From contig NZ_JAGGNU010000055.1 of NCBI RefSeq assembly GCF_018614915.1, positions 62,001-126,000 of the forward strand: a stretch of DNA of 64,000 bases. The letters run 5' to 3'. A model generated the notes under the pieces. The model saw only the letters and a program-made list of their open reading frames with translations. It did no database searches and was not told where the DNA came from. Positions 49,400 to 58,196 of this stretch are shown here, piece after piece; position 1 is the first letter of the stretch; each line of letters begins with the position of its first letter. Both the position numbers and the translations under genes were made by a program. This DNA comes from Variovorax paradoxus. Its GTDB lineage: Bacteria > Pseudomonadota > Gammaproteobacteria > Burkholderiales > Burkholderiaceae_C.

Positions 49400-50286
49400 C
49401 GCGCCGCCTCCGCCGCCGCACCGGGTGCCGGCTCGCCGCGCGGCTGCTTGTAGCGCGCGTAATCCCAGACGTACTGGCCCGGCAGTCGGCGGATGAGCCG
49501 CTCGATGCCTTCGTTCATTGCGGTGGCGGCGGCTTCGGGCGTGGCTTTGGGGTCGCCGAGCGCGGTACCGTCGAAGGCCTCGATGCGAATCGCATAGCCC
49601 GCGCCGCGCGGCAGCCGCTCGCAGACACCGAAGAACACCCGCGCGCCGGTCTGCTGCGCGAGGCGCGGCAGCAGGGTCATCGTGTAGGCGGGACGGCCGA
49701 AAAAAGGTGCCCAGACGCCCTGCCCCAGCGGCGGCACCTGGTCCGGCAGGATGCCGGTGTAGCCGCCGGCACGCAGCGTGCGCATCAGCCCGCGCACGCC
49801 ACCCACGCTGGTGGGCAGGGTCTGGAGGCCGGGCCGGTCGCGCGAACCGGCGATCAGTCCGGCCACCCATTTCTTGCGGGCCGGCCGAAACAAGGCGGTG
49901 ATCGGCCCGTAGGCTTCGACGAAGCGCTCGCCGACCGCCTGCCCCAGCGTCTCCCAGCTGCCGATGTGCGGCGAGACCAGGATGACACCCTTGCGCGCCG
50001 CCAGCGCAGCCTCGAACTCGGCCACGCCTTCCCAGCGGATGATGCGCGGCAGCAGGCTCTCGCTGCGGGGCCGCGACCACAGCCAGGGCAGTTCGGCCAC
50101 CATCGCACCGGCCGCGGCAATGGCCGGGCGGTATTGCGCGGGGCTGAAGCCGGCGCTCTCGGCGTTGTCCTTGAAGCGTTTGCGGTACGTCGGCGCCAGC
50201 CACCAGACCAGCCATCCCAGCCAGCCTCCGACCGCATGCATCAAGGGCAGCGGCACACGGGCGAGCAATCGAAACAAGGCAATCAT
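49396..50286 (-). CDS. Lipid A biosynthesis acyltransferase family protein (first copy)
   Basis: This is a 296-residue LpxL/HtrB-type acyltransferase. It has an N-terminal hydrophobic segment (GGWLGWLVWWLAPTY), the HX4E motif His107-Glu112 (HIGSWE), GGYTGILPDQVPPLG and the end motif PGQYVWDYARYKQPRG. The tail is Ala-rich. It is the first gene of the two-gene unit and diverges from metK. Which acyl chain and position it uses cannot be read from the sequence. Confidence 0.92.
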   Translation of the reverse strand: MIALFRLLARVPLPLMHAVGGWLGWLVWWLAPTYRKRFKDNAESAGFSPAQYRPAIAAAGAMVAELPWLWSRPRSESLLPRIIRWEGVAEFEAALAARKGVILVSPHIGSWETLGQAVGERFVEAYGPITALFRPARKKWVAGLIAGSRDRPGLQTLPTSVGGVRGLMRTLRAGGYTGILPDQVPPLGQGVWAPFFGRPAYTMTLLPRLAQQTGARVFFGVCERLPRGAGYAIRIEAFDGTALGDPKATPEAAATAMNEGIERLIRRLPGQYVWDYARYKQPRGEPAPGAAAEAAR

Positions 50287-50471
50287 CTACACAAGGAGGG
50301 GGGTGAAAACCAGGACGCGCGCGCAGGGCAGCGCGGCTCGAATAGAATGCAAATTGTCGCTGAGTTATGGAACTACTTGCAGGGCGACGTTAAACATCAC
50401 TGCTAAAGCGTTCGCCAAAAGCTCCTCCGAGTTGGCAACGCGCCAATTCACTTGCATGGAGTTTCATCGAA
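50287..50471 (+). promoter_or_regulatory. metK leader / divergent region with a structured segment before the start
   Basis: This 185-bp region lies between the divergent acyltransferase and metK. Close to metK, TTGGC-AACGC-GCCAA (50432-50446) forms a hairpin extended by GAG/TTC. Upstream CTCC (50422-50428) is complementary to the ribosome-binding site GGAG at 50458-50461, ten bases before the ATG. An 8-codon open frame (50367-50393) precedes it. None of this matches a SAM or SAH riboswitch that I recognise. No convincing -35/-10 pair was found. Confidence 0.35.
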
Positions 50472-51653
<1,182 letters not shown>

Positions 51654-51694
51654 GCCCGCTGCGAAGCAGCTTGGCCTTGTTTCGGCGCAGACTC

Positions 51695-51713
51695 ACTTTC
51701 GCGCAGCGAAAGT
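51695..51713. repeat. Perfect 8-bp inverted repeat in the metK 3' gap
   Basis: ACTTTCGC-GCA-GCGAAAGT forms a hairpin with a 3-base loop between metK and the convergent binding-protein gene. It has no T-run on either side. A smaller hairpin (GCTGC-GAA-GCAGC, 51658-51670) followed by TTGGCCTTGTTT lies closer to the metK stop. Either could weakly terminate metK transcription. Confidence 0.4.
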
Positions 51714-51747
51714 TAAGCGAAGCGGTCGAAGCCAAAGCACCAGCCAT

Positions 51748-51780
51748 GCCGCGGCGCTGCGCGCAGCCGCTGGGCTTTAA
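51748..51780 (+). pseudogene. Diverged remnant of a metK 3' end
   Basis: These eleven codons read AAALRAAAGL followed by TAA, exactly the protein sequence and stop of the intact metK tail (51621-51653). The two 33-base stretches differ at five positions, and all five are synonymous third-codon positions. That pattern is expected for a fragment of a functional but diverged metK, not for a recent tandem duplication or chance. Upstream codons also show weak similarity (a Thr in register). The fragment is untranslated as far as can be seen. Confidence 0.6.
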
Positions 51781-51786
51781 AGCTTC

Positions 51787-52785
51787 TCAGTCCGGCTTCG
51801 CGCCCGAAGCCTTGACGATGCGGGTCCATTTCTGGACCTCGCCGTCGATGAAGCGCTGGAATTCGGCCGCGCTGCTGCCGCCCAGCGTGAAGCCGCGCGA
51901 GCCGAAGTAATCCTGGATATCTGCGCTCGCCAGCGCCTTGTTCACTTCACGGTTGAGCTGCTCGACCACCGCCGGCGGCGTGCCCGCCGGCGCGAAGAGC
52001 CCCTGCCACGACAAGGCCTCGAAGCCCGGGTACCCACTCTCGGCGACGGTTGGCACCTGAGGCAGCATCCTGTGGCGCTGCGTCGAAGTCACCGCGATCG
52101 ACTGCAGCTTGCCGGCCTCGAGCTGCGGCCACACCACGAGGAAGTCGCCCCACATGGTCTCGATCTGGCCGCCCATCAGATCCTGCAGCGCCCCTGCGCT
52201 GCCGCGGTAAGGGATGTGCAGCATCGACACCTTGGCCGCGAGCTTGAACATCTCGCCCGTCAGGTGCATCGAGGTGCCGTTGCCCGGCGAGCCGAAGCTC
52301 ACCGAGCCCGGCTTGGCCTTCGCGACGGCCACGAGCTCCTCCACGGTTTTCGCCGCAAAGCCCGGGCGCCGCACCAGCACCAGCGGCGATGACACCACCA
52401 GCGACACCGGCGCGAAATCCTTTGCCACGTCGTAAGGCAGTTTCGGGTACAGCGCCCCGCTGATCGCGTTGGTGCCGGTCACGCCCATCAGCAGCGTGTG
52501 GCCGTCGGGCGGTGACTTCGCGACGTGGTCTGCGCCCAGCGTGCCGCCGGCGCCTGGCCGGTTGTCGACGATCACCGGTTGCCCCCAGACCGCGGCCAGC
52601 TTCTCTCCGATGCGCCGCGCCAGCAGGTCGGTGCTGCCGCCCGGCGGGAACGGCACGACGATGCGCACCGGCTTGCTCGGGAAGGCCTGCGCCGCCGCGA
52701 TTGGCGGCAGCAAGGCGCAAGCGGCTCCCAATGCCAGCAGGCTTCGCAGCAGCAGACGCTTCGACCGGACAGGGGCGGGGGTCAT
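51787..52785 (-). CDS. Tripartite tricarboxylate transporter substrate-binding protein (Bug family)
   Basis: This is a periplasmic solute-binding protein of the Bug/TctC family, 332 residues. It has a signal peptide (ALGAACALLPPIAAAQA), then AFPSKPVRIVVPFPPGGSTD and the DNRPGAGGTLGADHVAKSPPDGHTLL-type region that is diagnostic for the family. Bug proteins bind small carboxylates, amides or amino acids. No TctA/TctB membrane genes accompany it, as is usual for orphan Bug genes in Comamonadaceae. It lies 20 bp after the flavin oxidase gene, the third gene of the gntR unit. Confidence 0.94.
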   Translation of the reverse strand: MTPAPVRSKRLLLRSLLALGAACALLPPIAAAQAFPSKPVRIVVPFPPGGSTDLLARRIGEKLAAVWGQPVIVDNRPGAGGTLGADHVAKSPPDGHTLLMGVTGTNAISGALYPKLPYDVAKDFAPVSLVVSSPLVLVRRPGFAAKTVEELVAVAKAKPGSVSFGSPGNGTSMHLTGEMFKLAAKVSMLHIPYRGSAGALQDLMGGQIETMWGDFLVVWPQLEAGKLQSIAVTSTQRHRMLPQVPTVAESGYPGFEALSWQGLFAPAGTPPAVVEQLNREVNKALASADIQDYFGSRGFTLGGSSAAEFQRFIDGEVQKWTRIVKASGAKPD

Positions 52786-52805
52786 CGGCTCACTCCTTGG
52801 TTGCG

Positions 52806-54041
52806 TCAAAAGCGGTCGGGCCGGAACGGCGCCAGATCGATCTGGGTCGGCCGGCCGGCGACCAGATGCGCCACTTCGCGGCCGGTGGCGGCGCCCATGC
52901 ACATGCCCATGTGCCCGTGGCCGAAGGCCAGCCAGGCGTTCTCCACGGCGCGCGTGCGGCCGATCACCGGCAGGCTGTCGGGCAGGCAGGGACGGTGGCC
53001 CATCCACTGCGTGACTTCCGAGGTGTCCAGCTGCGGGAACAGGCTTCGGCCCTGCCGCAGCAAGGCATCGGCACGCGCGTAGTTCGGCGGCGCCTTCAAG
53101 CCGGCGAATTCCACCGTCCCGGCCAGTCGCAGGCCCATGGCCATCGGATTGACCATCAGGTTGTGCTCGACCGCCATGACCGTATGGCGCAGCCCCAGGT
53201 TCGAACTGCGCACCGTCACGTGGTAGCCGCGCTGCGTCTCCAGCGGCACGCGCTCGCCGAGCCGGGCCGCGAGCGGTGCCGACCAGGCCCCCGCGGCCAC
53301 GACCACGCCATCGACCGCGAGCGGCTCGCCGCGATCGAGGCGCACGCCGGTCACTCGCCTTCCCTGCCGCTCGAAGCCGGTGGCGCGCCGGCGATCGCTG
53401 CGCGCGCCATCGGCGATGCAGCGCGCATGCAGCGCCTTCACCAGGGCCGACGGATCCGCGGTCGAGCCGTTCTCGGGCGCAAGGATGCCGAAGCGAAAGC
53501 GCCCCTTGAGATCGGGCTCGAGCTGCTCCAGTTGGTCGCGCTCGACATCGACCATGTTCACGCCCAGCGAACGGCGCAGGTTCATGCCCCACTGCCATTG
53601 CGCTGCGACCTCGCGCGAGGAATAGACGTACAGGCAGCCGCTGCGGCGCACCAGCGCCTGTGCCCCGGCATGCGCGAGCAGTGGCTCGTAGCAGTCGAAG
53701 ATGGGCGCGAGCAGGCTGCGCAGCGCCGTCGCAATGCGCGTGACTTCCTCGCGCGTCGAATGCCGCAGCATCCGCACCAGCCATGGCAGCACCACCGGCG
53801 CATAGGGCCAGCGCACCGTGAGCGGCCCCAGCGGGTCCAGCAGCCAGCGCGGCGCGCGCCGCCACATCCCGGGCATGCCGACCGGCAGGCAGGCGCTCGG
53901 CGACAGCGAGCCGGCATTGCCGAACGAGCAGGCCTCGCCCGCGTCGAGCGGGTCGATGAAGGTGATCCGGTGGCCGTCGCGCTGCAACCAGGCCGCGCTG
54001 CATACACCCACGATGCCTGTTCCGATGACGGCGATGTGCAT
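52806..54041 (-). CDS. DadA-type FAD-dependent amino acid or amine oxidoreductase
   Basis: This 411-residue flavoprotein belongs to the DadA/DAO family. The N-terminal Rossmann motif is GTGIVG (residues 7-12), followed by GEACSFGNAGSLSPSACLP, a block typical of DadA. VVVAAGAWSAPLA and a C-terminal GHGHMGMCMGAATGREVAHL complete the FAD site. Such enzymes oxidise C-N bonds of D-amino acids or secondary/N-methyl amines. It lies between gntR (22 bp) and the Bug gene (20 bp). The substrate is unknown; context suggests it acts in the same catabolic route as the divergent oxygenase operon. Confidence 0.88.
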   Translation of the reverse strand: MHIAVIGTGIVGVCSAAWLQRDGHRITFIDPLDAGEACSFGNAGSLSPSACLPVGMPGMWRRAPRWLLDPLGPLTVRWPYAPVVLPWLVRMLRHSTREEVTRIATALRSLLAPIFDCYEPLLAHAGAQALVRRSGCLYVYSSREVAAQWQWGMNLRRSLGVNMVDVERDQLEQLEPDLKGRFRFGILAPENGSTADPSALVKALHARCIADGARSDRRRATGFERQGRRVTGVRLDRGEPLAVDGVVVAAGAWSAPLAARLGERVPLETQRGYHVTVRSSNLGLRHTVMAVEHNLMVNPMAMGLRLAGTVEFAGLKAPPNYARADALLRQGRSLFPQLDTSEVTQWMGHRPCLPDSLPVIGRTRAVENAWLAFGHGHMGMCMGAATGREVAHLVAGRPTQIDLAPFRPDRF

Positions 54042-54063
54042 GGGCGGCGGATTGTGGAAAGCC

Positions 54064-54798
54064 CTAGCCGCGCGCCTTGCGTGCCACCAGCCGCATGCCG
54101 GGCATCAGCTCGGCCGCGAGCTCGGGGCGCTCCAGCGCGTAGTCGAGGTTCATGCGCGCGATCTCCACGTGCTCTTCGCCGAGCGCCTGCGCACGCGAAC
54201 CCTGGCCGCGCTCGATCGCCTGCACCATCGCGTGGTGCGTGCGGTGGGCCTGCTTCATCCACTGGTGCCCCTCCTCCATCGACGACTGCATCGGCAGCAT
54301 CGCGCTCGGCGACGCGAAGGGCTGGCCGCCCAGCATGTCCATCACGCGCTTCAAGGCCAGGTTGCCGCAACCCTCGAGGATCAGGCGGTGGAAGCGGTCG
54401 TTCATCTCGACGTAGGCAGCGTAGTCGTCGAGCTCCATGTTCGGCTTGTTGACGGCCTTGTCGCCGTCCGCCAGGCATTCATGCAGCTCGCGCAGCAGCT
54501 GGCGCGAGGCGCCGTCCTCGGCCAGGAGGCGCGCCGCGAAGCCCTCGATCACGCCGCGCACGCGGATCGCATCGGCGATCTCCTGCGAGGTGAAGCGCCG
54601 CATCTGGTAGCCGCCACCGGGCGAGGGCTCGATCAGGCCTTCGTGCTCGAGGCTCGCGAGAGCCAGCCGCACGGGGGTGCGCGAGGCGCCGAGCTTTTCG
54701 GCCAGCGGGATTTCAGCCAGCCGTTCGCCGGGAACGAATTCGCCCTTGAGGATCATGTCGCGCAGTTGCACCAGCACGCGAGATTGTTGGGAGTCCAT
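54064..54798 (-). CDS. GntR-family transcriptional regulator (FCD subfamily)
   Basis: The 244-residue regulator has an N-terminal winged helix-turn-helix (GERLAEIPLAEKLGASRTPV then ALASLEHEGLIE, up to about residue 75). An all-helical FCD ligand-binding domain of about 145 residues follows, with metal-binding-type residues in DRFHRLILEGCGN and THHAMVQAIERG. FCD regulators usually act as repressors released by a pathway metabolite. It is the first gene of the minus-strand unit and diverges from the oxygenase operon, so it probably controls both. A TAGAAT (-10) lies at 54827-54832 on the minus strand. Confidence 0.92.
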   Translation of the reverse strand: MDSQQSRVLVQLRDMILKGEFVPGERLAEIPLAEKLGASRTPVRLALASLEHEGLIEPSPGGGYQMRRFTSQEIADAIRVRGVIEGFAARLLAEDGASRQLLRELHECLADGDKAVNKPNMELDDYAAYVEMNDRFHRLILEGCGNLALKRVMDMLGGQPFASPSAMLPMQSSMEEGHQWMKQAHRTHHAMVQAIERGQGSRAQALGEEHVEIARMNLDYALERPELAAELMPGMRLVARKARG

Positions 54799-54878
54799 GG
54801 CGAATTTCAGGAAGTTGGCGAGATCGATTCTAGGAGGGCGCAGTTCGATGTACGCAATGGCGGGGGATGGCCCGCTTG

Positions 54879-54888
54879 CTGCATGCAG
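54879..54888. promoter_or_regulatory. Palindrome CTGCATGCAG, candidate GntR operator
   Basis: This perfect 10-bp palindrome lies in the divergent region, about 80 bp upstream of gntR. Its core TGCATGCA is shared with a second palindrome at 55016-55025. FCD-type GntR regulators typically bind short palindromes of this size. Assignment is by position and symmetry only. Confidence 0.45.
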
Positions 54889-54977
54889 TGTAGGCGAAGA
54901 CTATTGCCTGCACCGCTTTCTCGCGAGCCATTTCTAAGTACAAACCCGTTGTTTTGCCCGTTTCAGGAGAATTCCTA

Positions 54978-55007
54978 TTGACCATTTTCTCGTTCACTTC
55001 GGACAAT
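54978..55007 (+). promoter_or_regulatory. Promoter of the Rieske oxygenase operon
   Basis: TTGACC (-35, 54978-54983) and GACAAT (-10, 55002-55007) are separated by 18 bp. The predicted transcription start falls at about 55014, directly beside the palindrome TTGCATGCAA. The leader to the ATG at 55039 would be about 25 bases and contains the ribosome-binding site GGAG. Confidence 0.5.
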
Positions 55008-55015
55008 GTATTCCG

Positions 55016-55025
55016 TTGCATGCAA
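55016..55025. promoter_or_regulatory. Palindrome TTGCATGCAA at the predicted start site, candidate operator
   Basis: This perfect 10-bp palindrome sits just after the predicted +1 of the oxygenase operon, where a bound repressor would block transcription. It shares the TGCATGCA core with the site at 54879-54888. The likely binder is the GntR protein encoded divergently. Confidence 0.5.
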
Positions 55026-55038
55026 TGCGGAGCCACCC

Positions 55039-56361
55039 ATGATCAGCGCTGAACAGAACGATCTCATCACCTGCATCGGCCCCAGCGCGCCTGCCGGCCA
55101 GCTGCTGCGCCGCTACTGGCAGCCGGTGGCCCTGGCCGACGAACTCGCCGGCCCGCGGCCAGTCAAGCCGGTGCAGCTGATGGGCCAGCACTTCGTGCTG
55201 TTCCGCGACGAGAGCGGCCGACTGGGCATGCTCGACCGCGACTGCCCGCACCGCGGCGCCGATCTCGCTTTCGGCCGCCTCGAGAATGGCGGCCTGCGCT
55301 GCGCCTTCCACGGCTGGTTGTTCGATGCCAGCGGCAATTGCCTGGAGACGCCGGCGGAACCGGCCGGCAGCAAGCTGTGCACGCGCATCAGGCAGGCCGC
55401 CTATCCGGTGGTGGAAAAGAGCGGCGTGGTCTTCGCCTACATCGGCGAAGGCGAGCCGCCCGCCTTTGCGGACTTCGACTGCTTCGTCGCGCCCGAGACC
55501 CACACCTTCGCCTTCAAGGGCCTGTTCGAATGCAACTGGCTGCAGGCGCTGGAGGTCGGCATCGATCCGGCCCACGCCTCCTACCTGCACCGCTTCTTCG
55601 AGGACGAGGACACCGCCGAAAGCTATGGCAAGCAGTTCCGCGGCGCCTCGGCCGATTCCGACATGCCGATCACCAAGGTGCTGCGCGAGTACGACCGCCC
55701 GGACATCAGCGTCGAGCCGACCGACTACGGCATGCGGCTCACCGCCCTGCGCAAGCTCTCCGAGTCGCGCACGCACGTGCGGGTGACCAACGTGGTGTTC
55801 CCGCAAGCCTTCGTGATCCCGATGAGCGCCGAGATGACCATCTCCCAATGGCATGTGCCGGTCGACGACACGCACTGCTACTGGTATGCCATCTTCACCA
55901 GCTTCACCGGGCCGGTGGACAAGACGCAGATGCGCAACCAGCGCCTCGAGCTCTACGAGCTGCCGCACTACACCTCGCGCAAGAACAAGCGCAACAACTA
56001 CGGCTACAGCGTGGACGAGCAGCTCACCGAGACCTACACCGGCATGGGCAACGACATCAACGTTCACGACCAATGGGCCGTGGAATCTCAGGGCCCGATC
56101 CAGGACCGCACGCGCGAACACCTGGGCTCGACCGACAAGGGCATCATCGCCTACCGCCGCATGCTGGTGCGCGCGATCGAGAGCACGCAGGCCGGCGAAG
56201 GCGCGCCGATGCTGATCGATGCCGCCCAGGCCGGTGCGCTGACCGGCCCGCCCTCGATCGATGGCATCGGCGAGGACGGCGATGCCGGCGCCTATTGGCA
56301 TGCCGCCGACCGCGAGCGGCGCCTCAAGTCCGACTGGGCCTCGGCTCGGCTCGGCGCCTGA
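55039..56361 (+). CDS. Rieske non-heme iron oxygenase, phthalate-dioxygenase type alpha subunit
   Basis: This 440-residue oxygenase has the Rieske [2Fe-2S] motif Cys69-x-His71 and Cys88-x2-His91 (CPHRGADL, CAFHGWLF). The mononuclear iron site is in GIDPAHASYLH: His179 and His184 with the bridging Asp176. The form is that of homomeric phthalate/vanillate/dicamba-type oxygenases, which hydroxylate rings or demethylate and dealkylate substrates. The ATG at 55039 with GGAG six bases upstream is preferred over one 33 bp upstream. The next gene encodes a glutamine-synthetase-like ligase 13 bp away. The substrate is unknown. Confidence 0.92.
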   Translation: MISAEQNDLITCIGPSAPAGQLLRRYWQPVALADELAGPRPVKPVQLMGQHFVLFRDESGRLGMLDRDCPHRGADLAFGRLENGGLRCAFHGWLFDASGNCLETPAEPAGSKLCTRIRQAAYPVVEKSGVVFAYIGEGEPPAFADFDCFVAPETHTFAFKGLFECNWLQALEVGIDPAHASYLHRFFEDEDTAESYGKQFRGASADSDMPITKVLREYDRPDISVEPTDYGMRLTALRKLSESRTHVRVTNVVFPQAFVIPMSAEMTISQWHVPVDDTHCYWYAIFTSFTGPVDKTQMRNQRLELYELPHYTSRKNKRNNYGYSVDEQLTETYTGMGNDINVHDQWAVESQGPIQDRTREHLGSTDKGIIAYRRMLVRAIESTQAGEGAPMLIDAAQAGALTGPPSIDGIGEDGDAGAYWHAADRERRLKSDWASARLGA

Positions 56362-56374
56362 GGACGCACACGCC

Positions 56375-57814
56375 ATGAGCAAGTTCGTAGACCGCTTCGG
56401 CCTCTGGTCGGACGACGAGCGGCGCCAGGCCGCGGACCTGGCCCGGCGCCTTGCGAGCGGCGAAGTCGACACCGTGCGCTTCGCATGGCCGGACCAGCAC
56501 GGGCTGCTGCGCGGCAAGACGCTGGTGGCGAGCGAAGCCGCATCGGCCTTGTGGGAGGGCGTGAACCTCACCTCCACGCTGTTGGCCAAGGACACCTCGC
56601 ACAAGACCGTGTTCCCGGTGTTCACCGCCGGCGGCGGCTTCGCCATCGAAGGCCTGCAGGGCGGGGCCGACTTCACCATCGTCGCCGACCCGTCCACCTA
56701 CAAGGTGCTGCCCTGGGCGCCGCGCACCGGCTGGGTGCTGTGCGATGCCTACATGGCCAATGGCCGGCCCTGCCCCTTCGCGACGCGCCAGGTTCTGCAG
56801 CGCGCGGTGCGGCAGCTCGACGCGCTGGGCCTGGACTTCGTGGCCGGCCTCGAGGTCGAGTTCCACGTCTTCAAGCTCGAAGACGAACGCATGCAGCCGG
56901 GCGACTCCGGCCAGCCCGGTGAACCGCCGCGCGTCTCGCTGCTCTCGCACGGCCACCAGTACCTGACCGAGCTGCGCTACGACCGCGTCGACAGCCTGAT
57001 GGAGCTGCTGCGCTCGCAGCTCGTCGCGCTCGGTCTGCCGCTGCGCTCGCTCGAGATCGAGTTCGGCCCGAGCCAGTTCGAGCTCACCTTCGGCCCCACG
57101 GCCGGGGTGCTGCCGGCCGACACCATGGTGCTGCTGCGCAGCGCGATCAAGCAGATCTGCCGGCGCCACGGCCTGCACGCCACCTTCATGTGCCGCCCGC
57201 GCATCCCGAACGTGATGTCCAGCGGATGGCACCTGCACCAGTCGCTCAGGCGCAAGAGCGACGGCCTCAATGCCTTCATGCCCGAGGCCGAAGGACAAGA
57301 CCTGAGCGAGCTCGGCCTGCACTACCTCGGCGGCCTCAAGGCGCACGCCTGCGGCGCCGCAGCGCTCGCGAGCCCGACGATCAACGGCTATCGCCGCTAT
57401 CGCCCCTTCTCGCTCGCGCCCGACCGCGCGATCTGGGCGCGCGACAACCGCGGCGCGATGCTGCGCGTGCTCGGCGGACCGGGCCAGAACGCGACGCGCA
57501 TCGAGAACCGCGTGGGCGAGCCGACGGCCAATCCCTACCTCTACCTCGCATCGCAACTGTTCTGCGGCCTGGACGGCGTCCGCAACCGGACCGACCCCGG
57601 CCCCTCGGCCGACGCGCCCTACGAAACGCCGGCCGAGCAGTTACCGCGCTCGCTCGGGGACGCGCTCGCCTGCCTGCGCAACGACGCCATGCTCAACGAG
57701 CAGATGGGCGAGGTCTTCGTCGACTACCTGTGCCACATCAAGGAAGCGGAGATCGCGCGCTTCAACCTCGAGGTGAGCGAGTGGGAGCACCGCGAGTACT
57801 TCGACATGTTCTGA
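56375..57814 (+). CDS. Glutamine-synthetase-like gamma-glutamyl ligase
   Basis: The 479-residue protein has the glutamine synthetase fold. An N-terminal beta-grasp domain (VRFAWPDQHGLLRGKTLVA) is followed by the catalytic domain with EVEFHVF, QFELTF, SSGWHLHQSL, RDNRGAMLRV and ENRVGEPTANPYLYLA, which correspond to the metal-, ATP- and glutamate-binding blocks. It diverges from housekeeping GlnA and resembles GS-like ligases that glutamylate amines in catabolism, such as PuuA, IpuC and the aniline-pathway AtdA1/TdnQ type. Its place between an oxygenase and a ferredoxin suggests glutamylation of an amine substrate. That is inference. Confidence 0.87.
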   Translation: MSKFVDRFGLWSDDERRQAADLARRLASGEVDTVRFAWPDQHGLLRGKTLVASEAASALWEGVNLTSTLLAKDTSHKTVFPVFTAGGGFAIEGLQGGADFTIVADPSTYKVLPWAPRTGWVLCDAYMANGRPCPFATRQVLQRAVRQLDALGLDFVAGLEVEFHVFKLEDERMQPGDSGQPGEPPRVSLLSHGHQYLTELRYDRVDSLMELLRSQLVALGLPLRSLEIEFGPSQFELTFGPTAGVLPADTMVLLRSAIKQICRRHGLHATFMCRPRIPNVMSSGWHLHQSLRRKSDGLNAFMPEAEGQDLSELGLHYLGGLKAHACGAAALASPTINGYRRYRPFSLAPDRAIWARDNRGAMLRVLGGPGQNATRIENRVGEPTANPYLYLASQLFCGLDGVRNRTDPGPSADAPYETPAEQLPRSLGDALACLRNDAMLNEQMGEVFVDYLCHIKEAEIARFNLEVSEWEHREYFDMF

Positions 57815-57824
57815 GCCAGCCGCC

Positions 57825-58148
57825 ATGCCCACCATCCACTACATCCTCCAAGACGGCAGCACCCGCGATGTCGAGGCCAAGGCCGGCACCAGCGTGATGG
57901 AGAACGCCATCCGCCACAACGTGCGCGGCATCGACGCCGAGTGCGGCGGCTGCTGCTCCTGCGCGACCTGCCATGTCTACGTCGACGAGGCCTTCTTCGA
58001 GCGTCTGCCGCCGCCGGACGACCTGGAGAGCGAGCTGCTCGAAGGCGTCGCCGCCGAGCGCCGGCCCACCAGCCGCCTCTCTTGCCAGATCGCGATGAGC
58101 GCCGAATTCGACGGTCTCACAGTGCGCATGCCGCAGAGGCAGATCTGA
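57825..58148 (+). CDS. [2Fe-2S] ferredoxin, adrenodoxin type
   Basis: The 107-residue electron carrier has the adrenodoxin/putidaredoxin cluster motif: Cys40-x5-Cys46-x2-Cys49 and Cys87, in AECGGCCSCATCH and RLSCQIA. Two additional cysteines (43, 44) are within the loop. Ferredoxins of this type serve cytochromes P450 and some Rieske oxygenases such as dicamba O-demethylase. It lies 10 bp after the ligase gene and likely feeds the oxygenase of this operon. No ferredoxin reductase gene is nearby. The C-terminal SAEFDGLTVRMP is typical. Confidence 0.93.
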   Translation: MPTIHYILQDGSTRDVEAKAGTSVMENAIRHNVRGIDAECGGCCSCATCHVYVDEAFFERLPPPDDLESELLEGVAAERRPTSRLSCQIAMSAEFDGLTVRMPQRQI

Positions 58149-58196
58149 TGTCCGCGGCCGACTGGCTCGTGCCTCGCGCCGACCTCTGAATCCCGC

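Noticed and set aside
50400..50471. SAM or SAH riboswitch in front of metK
   Set aside because: The sequence does not fit the consensus elements I know for SAM-I, SAM-II or SAH aptamers; only a simple hairpin and a possible anti-ribosome-binding-site pairing were kept as a weak feature.
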